A DNA stretch of 64,000 nt from Gemella haemolysans ATCC 10379 (lineage in GTDB: Bacteria > Bacillota > Bacilli > Staphylococcales > Gemellaceae): assembly GCF_000173915.1 (NCBI RefSeq), contig NZ_ACDZ02000009.1, forward strand, positions 62,001 to 126,000, in the 5' to 3' direction. A model generated the notes under the pieces. The model made no database searches. It was not told the origin of the DNA and worked only from the letters and a program-made list of their open reading frames with translations. This document shows positions 55,474 through 64,000 of this stretch, in pieces (the first letter of the stretch is position 1; every line of letters begins with the position of its first letter). The position numbers were made by a program, and so were the translations under genes.

Positions 55474-56532
55474 TTATTTTCTCATGTTTGTATATTCCTG
55501 TGAATATCTCTTCAAAAATCTGCTATACTCTATCTTATCTAGTGTACTAACTCTAGCCATTTTACCCAAGGCTTCTCTCTTCTCTTCGTTATTAATCAGT
55601 AATTCTATACCCCTAGCTATATCTTCAATATTTTCTGGTTCTACTATTACTGAATTATTATCATCTATTAAATCTCCAAAACCTAGTATATTTGTCACAA
55701 CCGCTGTTTTTTCATGTAGAAACGCCTCTGCTAAAGCTAATCCAAATCCTTCGAATCTAGAAGGAAATACTAGAAAATCAAAACTATTTATTAATTCAGA
55801 AATATCGTCTCTATATCCTAAAAATTCTACATTAGTACTTAAAAGATTTAAAAAAACTAAAGTTTTTAATTCATTCTCCATATCTCCCTTTCCTACTAGA
55901 TATAATTTATAATTACTATAATCTAGTTGTACTAATGATTCTATTAATAAATCTACACCTTTTTGATAATCCAATCGCCCTATATAGCCTATTTTCACAC
56001 CTGTAAAATTTTTAATTTCAGGTAACGTTTCTTTTGAGTTGTTTATTTTTATTCCATTATAAATTATTTCAATCTCATTTAAACCTAATTGTTTTTTTAA
56101 ATGTTCTTTAACCGCTATGCTCACAGCGATTACTTTCGCACCTTTTAAAGAATATTTATACATTTTTATTTTATTATCAAAAATATTATGTGCTGTATAA
56201 ATATGCTTTACCTTAGGAAATATATACATTAATAACCTTGCATAAAATGCTGCCATTCTATGATGTGTATGAATAATATCAATTTTATTTTCTTTAATAA
56301 TTTTGTGCAGTGTATTAAAGTTTGTCGCAAGTGTTTTAGGTGATTTCGATTCGACATCTAATATTTTATGATGCTTAATTCCATTCTTATTTAACTCTTC
56401 TTCCCACAGTCCTCCTGTAGAAGCTACATGAACACTCTCAAATTCTTCTTTTAAATCAGTAGCCAATTGATATACAATTTTTTCGGCTCCTCCTATGTCC
56501 ATTGTACGTGAAATATGAAGTATATTAGCCAT
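55474..56532 (-). CDS. family 4 glycosyltransferase (GT-B)
   Basis: 352 residues. ISRTMDIGGAEKIVYQLATDL, IIHTHHRMAAFYARLL, IGYIGRLDYQKGVDLLIES and FPSRFEGFGLALAEAFLHE mark GT4. Adds the sugar after TagA probably. Start overlaps tagA by eight bases. Confidence 0.83.
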   Translation of the reverse strand: MANILHISRTMDIGGAEKIVYQLATDLKEEFESVHVASTGGLWEEELNKNGIKHHKILDVESKSPKTLATNFNTLHKIIKENKIDIIHTHHRMAAFYARLLMYIFPKVKHIYTAHNIFDNKIKMYKYSLKGAKVIAVSIAVKEHLKKQLGLNEIEIIYNGIKINNSKETLPEIKNFTGVKIGYIGRLDYQKGVDLLIESLVQLDYSNYKLYLVGKGDMENELKTLVFLNLLSTNVEFLGYRDDISELINSFDFLVFPSRFEGFGLALAEAFLHEKTAVVTNILGFGDLIDDNNSVIVEPENIEDIARGIELLINNEEKREALGKMARVSTLDKIEYSRFLKRYSQEYTNMRK

Positions 56533-57265
56533 TTTGACTTCTCTTTTCTTTTACTATCTCTTTTATAAATGTTACATTCCCAACAAAATATCTTTTAAAT
56601 AATCTTCTTGGTTCATTCGCTACTCTGAATAACCATTCTAAATTAGCTTTTTGCATCCACTTTGGAGCTCTTGGAATAGTACCTGAAAGAACATCAAAAC
56701 TTCCACCAACACCCATAAATACGCTATTTAAGCCATTATCTAAGAACTCTTGGACAATGTATTCTTTCTTAGGTGATGTTATACCAATATATACTATATC
56801 TGGATTCTTCTCAGCAATATCCGCCTCAATATTTTTTAGCTCTTCATCTGAGAAATATCCATTTCTTGCGCCAACTATATTTAAATTAGGATATATTTCT
56901 TTGAAATTTTCTAACATTTTGTCAACAACTTCTTGTTTTGCCCCAAAGAAATATGCACTATATCCTTTTTCACATGATAATTTCAGAAGATCCTGCATTA
57001 AATCTATTCCGGCTACTCTTTCAGGTAGAGGTTTACCTAAATATTTAGAAGCTAAAATAACAGATGCACCATCTGCATTTATTATCTCTGATTTCTTTAC
57101 AATTTCCTCTAACTTTTTATCTGTTTTACATAGATTTAATTTATCAGCATTAACACCCATTAAGTGTAATGGTTTTTTATTGATAATAAATTCTTCTACT
57201 CTATCTATTGTTTCTTGATTCGTTAAAGAATCAATATCAATCCCCATAATATTTACTTTACTCAT
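56525..57265 (-). CDS. tagA: N-acetylmannosaminyltransferase, WecG/TagA/CpsF family
   Basis: 246 residues. PLHLMGVNADKLNLC, INADGASVILASKYLG, YFFGAKQEVVDKMLENF, GVGGSFDVLSGTIPRAPKW and LEWLFRVANEPRRLFKRY are the family set of GT26. Adds ManNAc from UDP-ManNAc (WecB, same strand) to the lipid-linked first sugar. ATG with GGAGG-type site after licD. Confidence 0.9.
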   Translation of the reverse strand: MSKVNIMGIDIDSLTNQETIDRVEEFIINKKPLHLMGVNADKLNLCKTDKKLEEIVKKSEIINADGASVILASKYLGKPLPERVAGIDLMQDLLKLSCEKGYSAYFFGAKQEVVDKMLENFKEIYPNLNIVGARNGYFSDEELKNIEADIAEKNPDIVYIGITSPKKEYIVQEFLDNGLNSVFMGVGGSFDVLSGTIPRAPKWMQKANLEWLFRVANEPRRLFKRYFVGNVTFIKEIVKEKRSQNG

Positions 57266-57274
57266 TTTAACCTC

Positions 57275-58069
57275 CTATTTCCCATAAGCTGCTTCGAAGT
57301 GACCTACTCTATCTTCTTCTTTTGGTAACCTCATAAAATCTCCATAAATATTTTCTAAATACTTTTCAGGCTCACTATGGACACTTAATTGCATACCTTC
57401 AAATTCCATTTTTTTAGGTTTTCCAAATACCTCTATTGGAACAATTTCTCTATCACGATATGTTCCAAGTACGTTTCCGCCTCTAGGACTGCTATAAAAA
57501 TCATATTTTCTTATAACTTTATGTAATTTTTTATTAATCTTTTCTGTATTTAAAATTTTATCAATTTTTGTTATTTTGGCAACTTTTACCAATGCATTCT
57601 CGAATGTTCCCCTATCTCTATCAGAAATTTCTTGAACAACAGATAGTTTTGATAACATTCGATAAAATAAGATGTGTTTTTCATGCGTCCACTTAGATAG
57701 CCCTTTTTCTGGAAATCCGTCTAGTGGAAAAATATCTAAAAATGGATTACAATCAGTGGTACCAAAAGTTATAACTGTTGATGTATCACGAATCGAAGTA
57801 TTTCCTAAATTATCTGTATGTTGTTTTAGTAAAACATGTTTTGGTAATACACTTCCTGATATTTCTATAAATTTATCATAGTCTTCTCTGGGCATTCCTA
57901 AATCCATATCATCATCCCAAGGAATAAAACCACCATGTCTAATTGCACCTAATAATGTACCTCCTAGAGCATAGTATGTTAAATTGTGTTGTTCGCATAT
58001 CTCAGAAAATATTTTTAATAATTCAATTTCTTTCTCTTGTACTAATCTAACTTTATTTTTTATATCCAT
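57275..58069 (-). CDS. LicD-family phosphotransferase (capsule)
   Basis: 264 residues from the ATG at 58069 (ATGGAT, GGAAGAG upstream), though the frame is open to 58159 with a Met at 58087. LTYYALGGTLLGAIRHGG, FIPWDDDMDLGMPREDYDK and C-terminal EDRVGHFEAAYGK fit LicD. In the capsule locus beside a duplicated tarIJ it could add ribitol phosphate (fukutin/FKRP, ribitol-phosphate transferases, are in this superfamily) or choline. Confidence 0.8.
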   Translation of the reverse strand: MDIKNKVRLVQEKEIELLKIFSEICEQHNLTYYALGGTLLGAIRHGGFIPWDDDMDLGMPREDYDKFIEISGSVLPKHVLLKQHTDNLGNTSIRDTSTVITFGTTDCNPFLDIFPLDGFPEKGLSKWTHEKHILFYRMLSKLSVVQEISDRDRGTFENALVKVAKITKIDKILNTEKINKKLHKVIRKYDFYSSPRGGNVLGTYRDREIVPIEVFGKPKKMEFEGMQLSVHSEPEKYLENIYGDFMRLPKEEDRVGHFEAAYGK

Positions 58070-58132
58070 GATTCTTTTCTCTTCCATTTTATCAATTTTT
58101 ATGTTAATATATCCATATTCACTTATATAAGT

Positions 58133-58170
58133 CTGTGTTTTAGTTTGGCGACGAAACACAGTCTTTTTTT
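58133..58170 (+). terminator. plus-strand terminator-like hairpin in a minus-strand operon
   Basis: CTGTGTTT (58133-58140) pairs with AAACACAG (58154-58161), followed by TCTTTTTTT. No plus-strand gene lies upstream. Confidence 0.5.
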
Positions 58171-58180
58171 ATTTTAACAA

Positions 58181-58220
58181 GGAGTGGTTGTATATTCTTA
58201 TATAGCCACTCCCTATTTTT
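58181..58220. terminator. stem-loop between cpsE and licD
   Basis: GGAGTGG...CCACTCC with inner TATAT/ATATA (58181-58212). The T-rich side is again on the plus strand (CTATTTTTACTTTT). May act as attenuator or processing site. Confidence 0.5.
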
Positions 58221-58233
58221 ACTTTTCCCGTTA

Positions 58234-59598
58234 TTATTTACTTCCTTCTCTTTTTAGGACAACCATTATAGTTTTAAGTATAATTTTTATGTCCAGTCTT
58301 AGCGACCAATTTTCGATATATTTCATATCTAGTTTAACTACTTCTTCAAAATCAAGTATGTTACTTCTTCCACTAACCTGCCACATTCCAGTAATACCAG
58401 GTTTTACCTGCATACGCTTGAAATGATGAAGGTCATACTGAGTATATTCATCAACTGTTGGAGGACGTGTCCCTACTACACTCATATCTCCTTTAAGAAC
58501 ATTGATAAATTGTGGAAGTTCATCTAGTGACCAATCTCTAAGTTTTTGACCGAATGGGAAGACCCTAGGATCATTTTCCATTTTAAACATTAATGTCGTC
58601 TCTAGCTCATTTTGGCTTAGAAGTTTTGCCTTTCTTTCTTCAGCATCCATATACATACTTCTAAATTTGTATATTTTGAACTTCTTACCATTTTGGCCTA
58701 TTCTTGTTTGTGTGAATATAAGTGGCCCCGGTGCTTGCATCTTGACTATTGGTAGTATAATTATACCTACAATAATCGTTAATAATATTCCTACTATTGA
58801 GATTGCTATATCCATAACTCTTTTCAGAATTACCTGACGCAATGTTGCGATTTTTATCGCTGATGTTAGGTAGATATTATCACCTTGGAACGTTACTGCA
58901 GTGTTCGCTCCAACTTCTTTTATAATTGGTGTAATATTGATTTTTGTCGGGATTCCTAATACTTCAAAAATCTTAAAGATCTCCACCAGACTAGTCTGTG
59001 ATGATAAGTTAGCCTATATTTCATCAACTCTGTGATTAGATAAGAAATCTCGAATTTCAGAAATATTGTGAACGACTGGTTTAGCATTATACATAAATTC
59101 CTCTGAATTATTGGCATACGCTAATACTTGGTAATTGCTAGGCAGTTCTCCGATTGTATCTAAATCACAAAAATCCGATAAGATTATAATATTACGACTA
59201 TCGTCACGATATCTATTATTTATTCTTTTAGAAATGGTTCTCACACAATAGATAAAAACAAATGCTAGAACTAAATAAATAATTAATTCCATACTTTTTA
59301 CTATATCAAAAAAATCTTTACGATTAAATATTACTAGAATTAATGTAAATAACGATACTACTTTCAGCACATAGATAAATGTTGCCTTAAGCTCTTTAAG
59401 ATAACCTCTTTCCGATATTGTCCAATATTCTTCTGACATAAGTGCTACAAGAACACCGATAACATTCATAGCTATGAAAAAATATAAATTATCTTTTGAT
59501 TTCGATTGAAAATCAAAACTAAAGATGTAAGCTAAAGATAAGGCTATTAAATCAGTCACCAAGAACAGAAACTTATTATTTCTTCGAATATAATACAT
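58234..59598 (-). pseudogene. cpsE: initiating capsule glycosylphosphotransferase CpsE, interrupted by an amber codon
   Basis: One continuous 454-codon frame apart from TAG at codon 195 (59014-59016, minus). Before it: four N-terminal helices and a nucleotide-like domain (RNIIILSDFCDLDTIGEL) ending NHRVDEI. After it the same frame gives ANLSSQTSLVEIFKIFEVLG, one helix, APGPLIFTQTRIGQNG, FKIYKFRSM, RDWSLDELPQFINVL and KPGITGMWQVSGRS, the complete sugar transferase core. CpsE loads the first sugar onto undecaprenyl phosphate. The core might be re-started at a GTG (58986) without a ribosome site. ATG with AGAGGAG upstream. Confidence 0.88.
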
Positions 59599-59623
59599 CT
59601 TGTTCTCCTCTTATCTTTTGATA

Positions 59624-60328
59624 TTATTTTTTATCTTTATTTCCTTTTATTCCATAGCTTCCGTAGTGACCGTAGTAACCACCATAACCAAGTTCGTTCG
59701 AGTTAACTTTGTTTAAAATTACACCTAGGAATTCTGCTCCACCTTTTTCAAGTTGTTCCTTGGCTTTTTCTATGCTTTTCTTCTTAACACGATTTGCTTC
59801 TACTAGTAGCACTACCCCATCAGTCTTAGGAGCTATGATAGCCGCGTCTATTACCTGCCCAATCGGTGGCGTATCGATAATTACATAATCATAATACTCT
59901 CTAAATACTTCGATCATAATGTTGAAGTTTTTGTTTTGTAATAATCCTGTTGGGTTTGGTGGTACTTGCCCTGCTGGAATAACATTAAGATGTTCCACGT
60001 CAGTTTCGTAAATAACATCCTCGATTGGAGAAACGCCAGATAGGTAGTTAGTTAATCCACTAATTTTATGTTTGAACTTAAAACGACCTGCCATAACAGA
60101 TTTACGTGTATCGGCATCGACTAGAATAGTTTTGAGCCCTAGTTTCGCTAATGAAATAGCTAGGTTAGTCGATACTGTACTTTTCCCTTCGTTTTCTGAA
60201 GTTGATGTAATCGCAATTACTTTTTTATCTTTTCCTAAAAATTGGATATTAGTACGTAAGGCATTGTAATACTCTTCATTTTTAGGATCTACTATTTTTT
60301 GGTTTGTTAGTAAATTAATTTGTGCCAT
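59624..60328 (-). CDS. cpsD: CpsD tyrosine autokinase
   Basis: 234 residues. Walker [12 protein letters not shown] (Lys49), [10 protein letters not shown] and [11 protein letters not shown]; tail [13 protein letters not shown] has the tyrosines that are phosphorylated. Partner of CpsC at the membrane, controls capsule chain length and export. ATG; 11 bases after cpsC. In the usual order cpsA-B-C-D-E. Confidence 0.93.
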   Translation of the reverse strand: MAQINLLTNQKIVDPKNEEYYNALRTNIQFLGKDKKVIAITSTSENEGKSTVSTNLAISLAKLGLKTILVDADTRKSVMAGRFKFKHKISGLTNYLSGVSPIEDVIYETDVEHLNVIPAGQVPPNPTGLLQNKNFNIMIEVFREYYDYVIIDTPPIGQVIDAAIIAPKTDGVVLLVEANRVKKKSIEKAKEQLEKGGAEFLGVILNKVNSNELGYGGYYGHYGSYGIKGNKDKK

Positions 60329-60339
60329 GTTTTCTTATC

Positions 60340-61038
60340 CTATCTCTTTCCTGTTTTTGTATCTGGAACTACACCTAAAAGTACAAGCCCCATTGTCTCT
60401 TCAATATCTTCCGCTCTCTTAACTCTATCATCAAGTAACTCAAATAGTATTACTCCCGCTACAGCTAAGATGAATCCTAATGCTGTTGCCAGTGCTCCAT
60501 TTTTAGGAATGTTTGGAGAACTTGGAGACGTAGCTGCTTTTGCTTCTTCTAATGTTGTTACATCTTCGATTTTTGTTACGTCTTTAATTTGATCTGCTGA
60601 TACTTCTTTTACAGTATTCGCTAAGTCACTCGCAACTTGTGGATCTTTATCCCGAACAGTGATTGAGATAATACGTGTATCTTTTGGTGCATCTACACTG
60701 ACTTTCCCTGCTAATTGCCTAGCTGTGATTTCTGTTCCACTTTTTTCTGCAGCGTCTTCCATAACTTTGTTAGAAAGAATTATCTCTTTATAGTCTTTTA
60801 CTAATAGTGAACCTAATTGAACGTCTTGTGTTGTGATTGCTTTATCATCTTTCTTTTGGTTAACTACGTATACCTTCGTAGTAGATGAGTATTGTGGTGT
60901 TACTAAGAAAATACTATAAGCAAGCGATGCTGCAGTAAATAGTAATGTTACTAATACTATTAATACTTTCTTCTCCCAAATTCTTCTTAACAGTAGCATA
61001 ATATCTAACTGTATTAAATCTTTTTCTTGATTATCCAT
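60340..61038 (-). CDS. cpsC: CpsC chain-length regulator (Wzz-type)
   Basis: 232 residues with two membrane helices (VLIVLVTLLFTAASLAYSIF and ALATALGFILAVAGVILFEL) flanking an outer domain with Wzz pattern, and a proline-rich run (SPSSPNIPKNG) before the second helix. Activates CpsD. ATG. Confidence 0.92.
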   Translation of the reverse strand: MDNQEKDLIQLDIMLLLRRIWEKKVLIVLVTLLFTAASLAYSIFLVTPQYSSTTKVYVVNQKKDDKAITTQDVQLGSLLVKDYKEIILSNKVMEDAAEKSGTEITARQLAGKVSVDAPKDTRIISITVRDKDPQVASDLANTVKEVSADQIKDVTKIEDVTTLEEAKAATSPSSPNIPKNGALATALGFILAVAGVILFELLDDRVKRAEDIEETMGLVLLGVVPDTKTGKR

Positions 61039-61059
61039 TATAATTATTTATCCTCTCTT

Positions 61060-61803
61060 TTATATTATTTTATTCATTAATAGTTTTTCTTGATTTTTTT
61101 CGAATAGTTCGTAGGCGATTGTCGGCCCATATTTCTTCTCGATAATGTCGTATGCTTCTTTCATATATGTTCTACGAGAATCCATATTGTGCATGTCACT
61201 CGCGATGAAGTGAACTAACTCTTCATCTAAGTATTTTTTAGCACGTTTTTTGTAGTGTTTGTGTTTATCACCGATAAGCTTCGGTTTTAGAACACTAGCT
61301 GCATTAACCTGGATGTAAGCACCCATGTTAATTAACTCTTGAACACCTTTTTCATCTACATCATTATATCTTTCAACATGCGCTACTACTGGAGTTAGTC
61401 CAAGTAGTATAACCTTGTTTAAAGCTCTGTGAATTTCTTTATAACGCATTTCATAAGGAAACTCTACAAGTACGTAGTCAGTCTCCGCTAATCTTGGATA
61501 TGCTCCACTTTCGATTTTTTCGATTTCCCCTTCTTTGTAGTAGACTTCGCTACCTAAGTACACCCTTAGATCTTCAGCTACTTCAGCAGCGATTTCTTCT
61601 ACTCGTTTGAAGTTTTCTCTAATTATTTCTATATCTGTTTCGAACATCCCGCGTCTTCTGTGAGGTGTTGCGATAATCGTTCTAACACCTTGTCTATAAC
61701 TTTCTTCTAGTAAATCACGAGTATCTTTTTCAGTTTTTGCACCGTCATCTACTCCGAAGACTACATGGGAATGTATGTCTATCATTCTAATTCCGTCTTT
61801 CAT
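61060..61803 (-). CDS. cpsB: CpsB tyrosine-protein phosphatase (PHP family)
   Basis: 247 residues. MIDIHSHVVFGVDDGAKT and ATPHRRRGMFE carry metal ligands, VVAHVERYNDV and FIASDMHNM follow. Removes phosphate from CpsD tyrosines. ATG immediately after cpsA stop, with GGAAGG eight bases ahead. Confidence 0.93.
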   Translation of the reverse strand: MKDGIRMIDIHSHVVFGVDDGAKTEKDTRDLLEESYRQGVRTIIATPHRRRGMFETDIEIIRENFKRVEEIAAEVAEDLRVYLGSEVYYKEGEIEKIESGAYPRLAETDYVLVEFPYEMRYKEIHRALNKVILLGLTPVVAHVERYNDVDEKGVQELINMGAYIQVNAASVLKPKLIGDKHKHYKKRAKKYLDEELVHFIASDMHNMDSRRTYMKEAYDIIEKKYGPTIAYELFEKNQEKLLMNKII

Positions 61804-63273
61804 CTACTTACCTTCCAATACTTCTTTAATATTTTCTGTAACTTCTGTTAAACTTTGTTCATTTATTTGTGTCATATATAGTGTCGCACCAGGCATTGCG
61901 TATGAAGGTAGCCCCATACTTCCTGTTCCAGTTAATGCTTGTGATGTTACATTATAATCTTTTCCTGCGCTAAGCTGTTCATTCGCAAGTCCCATAGCTG
62001 TCTCTATCGGCATATTTGTTTGAATTGATTCACTTAGTTCTTTAATAACACTTTGGTAATTTGATAATCCTTGTTTTGAAGTGATTTTCTTAATTATCGC
62101 AGTAATAACTTTTTCTTGGTTTTTACCACGGTCATTATCTCCACCTGTAAGACCATATCTCTCACGAACAAACATTAAAGCATCTTCAGAATTCATATGT
62201 AATAAACCTGGTTGGAAAGCTTTTTTCCCACCATATGATACAAACGCCTGATCATTATACACATCTACCCCTCCAACTACATCAATTAGTTTTAGGAATG
62301 ATGTGAAGTTAAGTCTAGCGTAGTAATCTATCTTAATGCCGTATAGATTTTCTAGTGTATGTATTGAAGAATCTACTCCGTACAGACCTGCATGTGTAAG
62401 TTTGTCATATTGGTTATTTCCACCATCGGCGATTTTTACATAAGAGTCACGTGGTGTTGTCGTTAGTAAGATTTTTCCAGTTTTTTTATTAACTGTCATA
62501 ATAATATTAACGTCTGAACGACTGACACTAGATACCGGTCCATATGTATCGATACCACTTATGTAGATATTGAATGTATCACCAGCATTTTGTTTTGCTT
62601 TCGCATTTACCGATTTTGTTATTTTATATTCATAGATTTTTTTCGTTTTATCTCTGAAATCTGCATGTTGACTTATGATTAAGTCTTCGAATGAACTGTT
62701 AAGAATCATCGCTCTGCTAGTTCCTGCGGCTAATTCCTCATAAGCTGAGATGTAGTTTTTAGATTCTGTAAGATTTAGACTTTGTTTTTCTTTATCACGA
62801 ATCTCTTTCATCAGCTTATTAATGTTTTCACCATCTGCAGATACTGGAGCAGCAACTGCCTCTCCTTTTAAGTCTGCAAGTTTTTCAGCTGCATCGTTTT
62901 TCATAACAACGACGCTCATAGTATACTCACTAACTGCTGCATTACTGTTTAAGTTATCGAATAAGCCGATTGCTGTTCTAAACTGCATGTAAGAAAATAC
63001 TAAGGCAATATTCATAACGATCAACATTATCGCATTGAATATTCTCGCTTTTTTCTTAATTACAAGGAATATCGCAAGTATTATCGCTAAGATTATTACT
63101 CCGATTATTCCGTAGTTGATACCTCTAAAATTTAGAAAGTCATACTTCAACATCGTCCAGCTAACTAGACCTCCGAGTAAAATTAATAAAACGGTCAATA
63201 TTCCATTGACAATTTCAAAAGCTCCTATACCAGATTCGGCCCTAGAGTTACGGCCATTTGAATATCTACTCAT
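61804..63273 (-). CDS. cpsA: LytR-CpsA-Psr (LCP) family protein CpsA
   Basis: 489 residues. Three N-terminal helices, an accessory domain (residues about 105-210), and the LCP domain: NIYISGIDTYGPVSSVSRSD, KILLTTTPRDSYVKI and MFVRERYGL.GGDNDRGKNQEKVI with the polyprenyl-phosphate Arg and Asp residues. LCP enzymes link capsule or teichoic acid to peptidoglycan. ATG; the end of the kinase gene overlaps by eight bases. First gene of the cpsABCDE set. Confidence 0.93.
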   Translation of the reverse strand: MSRYSNGRNSRAESGIGAFEIVNGILTVLLILLGGLVSWTMLKYDFLNFRGINYGIIGVIILAIILAIFLVIKKKARIFNAIMLIVMNIALVFSYMQFRTAIGLFDNLNSNAAVSEYTMSVVVMKNDAAEKLADLKGEAVAAPVSADGENINKLMKEIRDKEKQSLNLTESKNYISAYEELAAGTSRAMILNSSFEDLIISQHADFRDKTKKIYEYKITKSVNAKAKQNAGDTFNIYISGIDTYGPVSSVSRSDVNIIMTVNKKTGKILLTTTPRDSYVKIADGGNNQYDKLTHAGLYGVDSSIHTLENLYGIKIDYYARLNFTSFLKLIDVVGGVDVYNDQAFVSYGGKKAFQPGLLHMNSEDALMFVRERYGLTGGDNDRGKNQEKVITAIIKKITSKQGLSNYQSVIKELSESIQTNMPIETAMGLANEQLSAGKDYNVTSQALTGTGSMGLPSYAMPGATLYMTQINEQSLTEVTENIKEVLEGK

Positions 63274-64000
63274 TTTTTTCCATCCTCTTTAATTTATAAA
63301 ATTTACTAATACAGCTAAGTTTCAAGGTTTCTTCGCTGTTTACTAATTCTCCATCAATTTGGAAGCATTCTTGGTTTGTTTTTATTGTTAGACTATTTGT
63401 TTTTATGTGATGTACCTTCTTTAATTTGTTGTGCTGTTTTAAAAGTAGGCATAAATAATTATAAATAAAGGTTGCTAAAGACATATTTTCCATAATCATA
63501 ATGTGAAGTTTGCCATCTTGACCTGTAGCAGTCGGGGCAAATTTTATCCCACCACCTTCATAAGGTTGAATCATCGCATTAAGCAAATACAGCCTATCGG
63601 TCATAATTTCTCCATCATCCCATGAAATTTTCGCTTTATATTTTTTCAGCATTAAAATACCTATTACTCCTTGAAGAAGATAGATATACTTGCCTAAATA
63701 TTTCTTTAACTTCGAGCCATTGGCTCTTTTTATGATGTCAGCATTAAAACCGATATCAAATCCCGAACAGAATTTTCTATCGTTAACAACACCTGCATCA
63801 TATTCAATAAATCTCTTCGATTCTAATAATCGACTTATTTCAATGTCTTTTTTGAACTTTATAGACCTCGCAAGATCATTACCCGAGCCATATGCAAGAT
63901 AGATAATCTCTTTACCATGATAATTATTTATCACTTCGTTAATAGTTCCGTCTCCTCCGATTACTATTAACTCACCGCCGTGAATCTCATTCATAAGGTC
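63266..64000 (-). CDS. diacylglycerol kinase-like protein (N-terminus outside the window)
   Basis: The frame runs off the window end; 242 residues are visible from a Met at 63994, with no stop to base 64000. VIGGDGTINEVIN is the GGDGT nucleotide motif, YGSGNDLARSI the second block, and QIDGELVNSEE is near the end. Lipid or diacylglycerol kinases (DgkB/YegS-like) phosphorylate diacylglycerol; one ahead of cpsA may recycle lipid from teichoic-acid synthesis. Overlaps cpsA by eight bases. Confidence 0.85.
   Translation of the reverse strand, partial: DLMNEIHGGELIVIGGDGTINEVINNYHGKEIIYLAYGSGNDLARSIKFKKDIEISRLLESKRFIEYDAGVVNDRKFCSGFDIGFNADIIKRANGSKLKKYLGKYIYLLQGVIGILMLKKYKAKISWDDGEIMTDRLYLLNAMIQPYEGGGIKFAPTATGQDGKLHIMIMENMSLATFIYNYLCLLLKQHNKLKKVHHIKTNSLTIKTNQECFQIDGELVNSEETLKLSCISKFYKLKRMEKNE

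Noticed and set aside
59014-59016. Amber codon read as pyrrolysine
   Set aside because: No sign of the Pyl system in the window, the organism type does not use it, and the residue is not at a conserved catalytic site.

Overview
The window is low-GC (roughly 30 % by eye) Firmicute DNA with strong AGGAGG-type ribosome binding sites and extended -10 (TGnTATAAT) promoters. It combines a complete choline-decoration pathway (licABC, tarIJ, a TacF-like flippase, several LicD proteins), a secreted LytB-like glucosaminidase with choline-binding-type repeats, and a streptococcal-type cpsABCDE capsule head. That set at this GC points to Gemella or a close relative. The genus is inferred, not proven.

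Layout. 1-4 kb: end of galE, a secreted C39-like cysteine peptidase, a GT2 glycosyltransferase and the LytB-like autolysin. 4.3-10 kb: licC, licB, licA, an acyltransferase, and tarJ/tarI copy 1, all on the minus strand. 10.1-11.6 kb: tacF on the plus strand. 11.6-19.3 kb: a minus-strand cluster resembling the pneumococcal teichoic-acid repeat-unit pathway (initiating sugar transferase, aminotransferase, LicD, GT2, a polymerase-LicD fusion, LicD, acyltransferase). 19.4-23.2 kb: two more acyltransferases and a polytopic membrane protein. 23.4-25.7 kb: a heavy-metal-type P-type ATPase with a small partner. 26.2-28.6 kb: a structured leader, a YabN-like methylase, mnmM and a CYTH protein. 28.8-30.2 kb: a Fic protein behind four 51-bp-spaced palindromes. 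30.5-32.6 kb: two paralogous proteins ending in a helix-hairpin-helix. 32.9-33.5 kb: an Fst-like type I toxin-antitoxin locus plus an orphan antitoxin-like RNA. 33.5-35.2 kb: rfbC-rfbB. 35.6-41.7 kb: a hypothetical membrane protein and a four-gene defence operon (Septu-like ATPase + HNH nuclease, Kiwa-like KwaB + KwaA). 41.9-64 kb: a capsule locus read on the minus strand (diacylglycerol kinase-like, cpsA-B-C-D, broken cpsE, licD, tagA, glycosyltransferases, wecB, wzy, acyltransferase, glf, wzx), with tarI/tarJ copy 2 on the plus strand between glf and wzx.

How it fits together. CDP-ribitol (TarI/TarJ) and CDP-choline (LicB uptake, LicA, LicC) feed LicD-family transferases that decorate teichoic-acid repeats. 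TacF-like and Wzx flippases export the lipid-linked units, LCP protein CpsA would attach polymer to the wall, and the choline-binding autolysin reads the decoration. The two tarIJ copies are about 97 % identical in protein, inverted, and 33.5 kb apart. Each faces a divergent flippase gene, and both promoters lie inside the segment that recombination between the copies would invert. The capsule locus carries an in-frame amber codon in cpsE and a twice-frameshifted glycosyltransferase, so this isolate may make altered or no capsule. A family of about 55-bp imperfect palindromes sits in six intergenic gaps.
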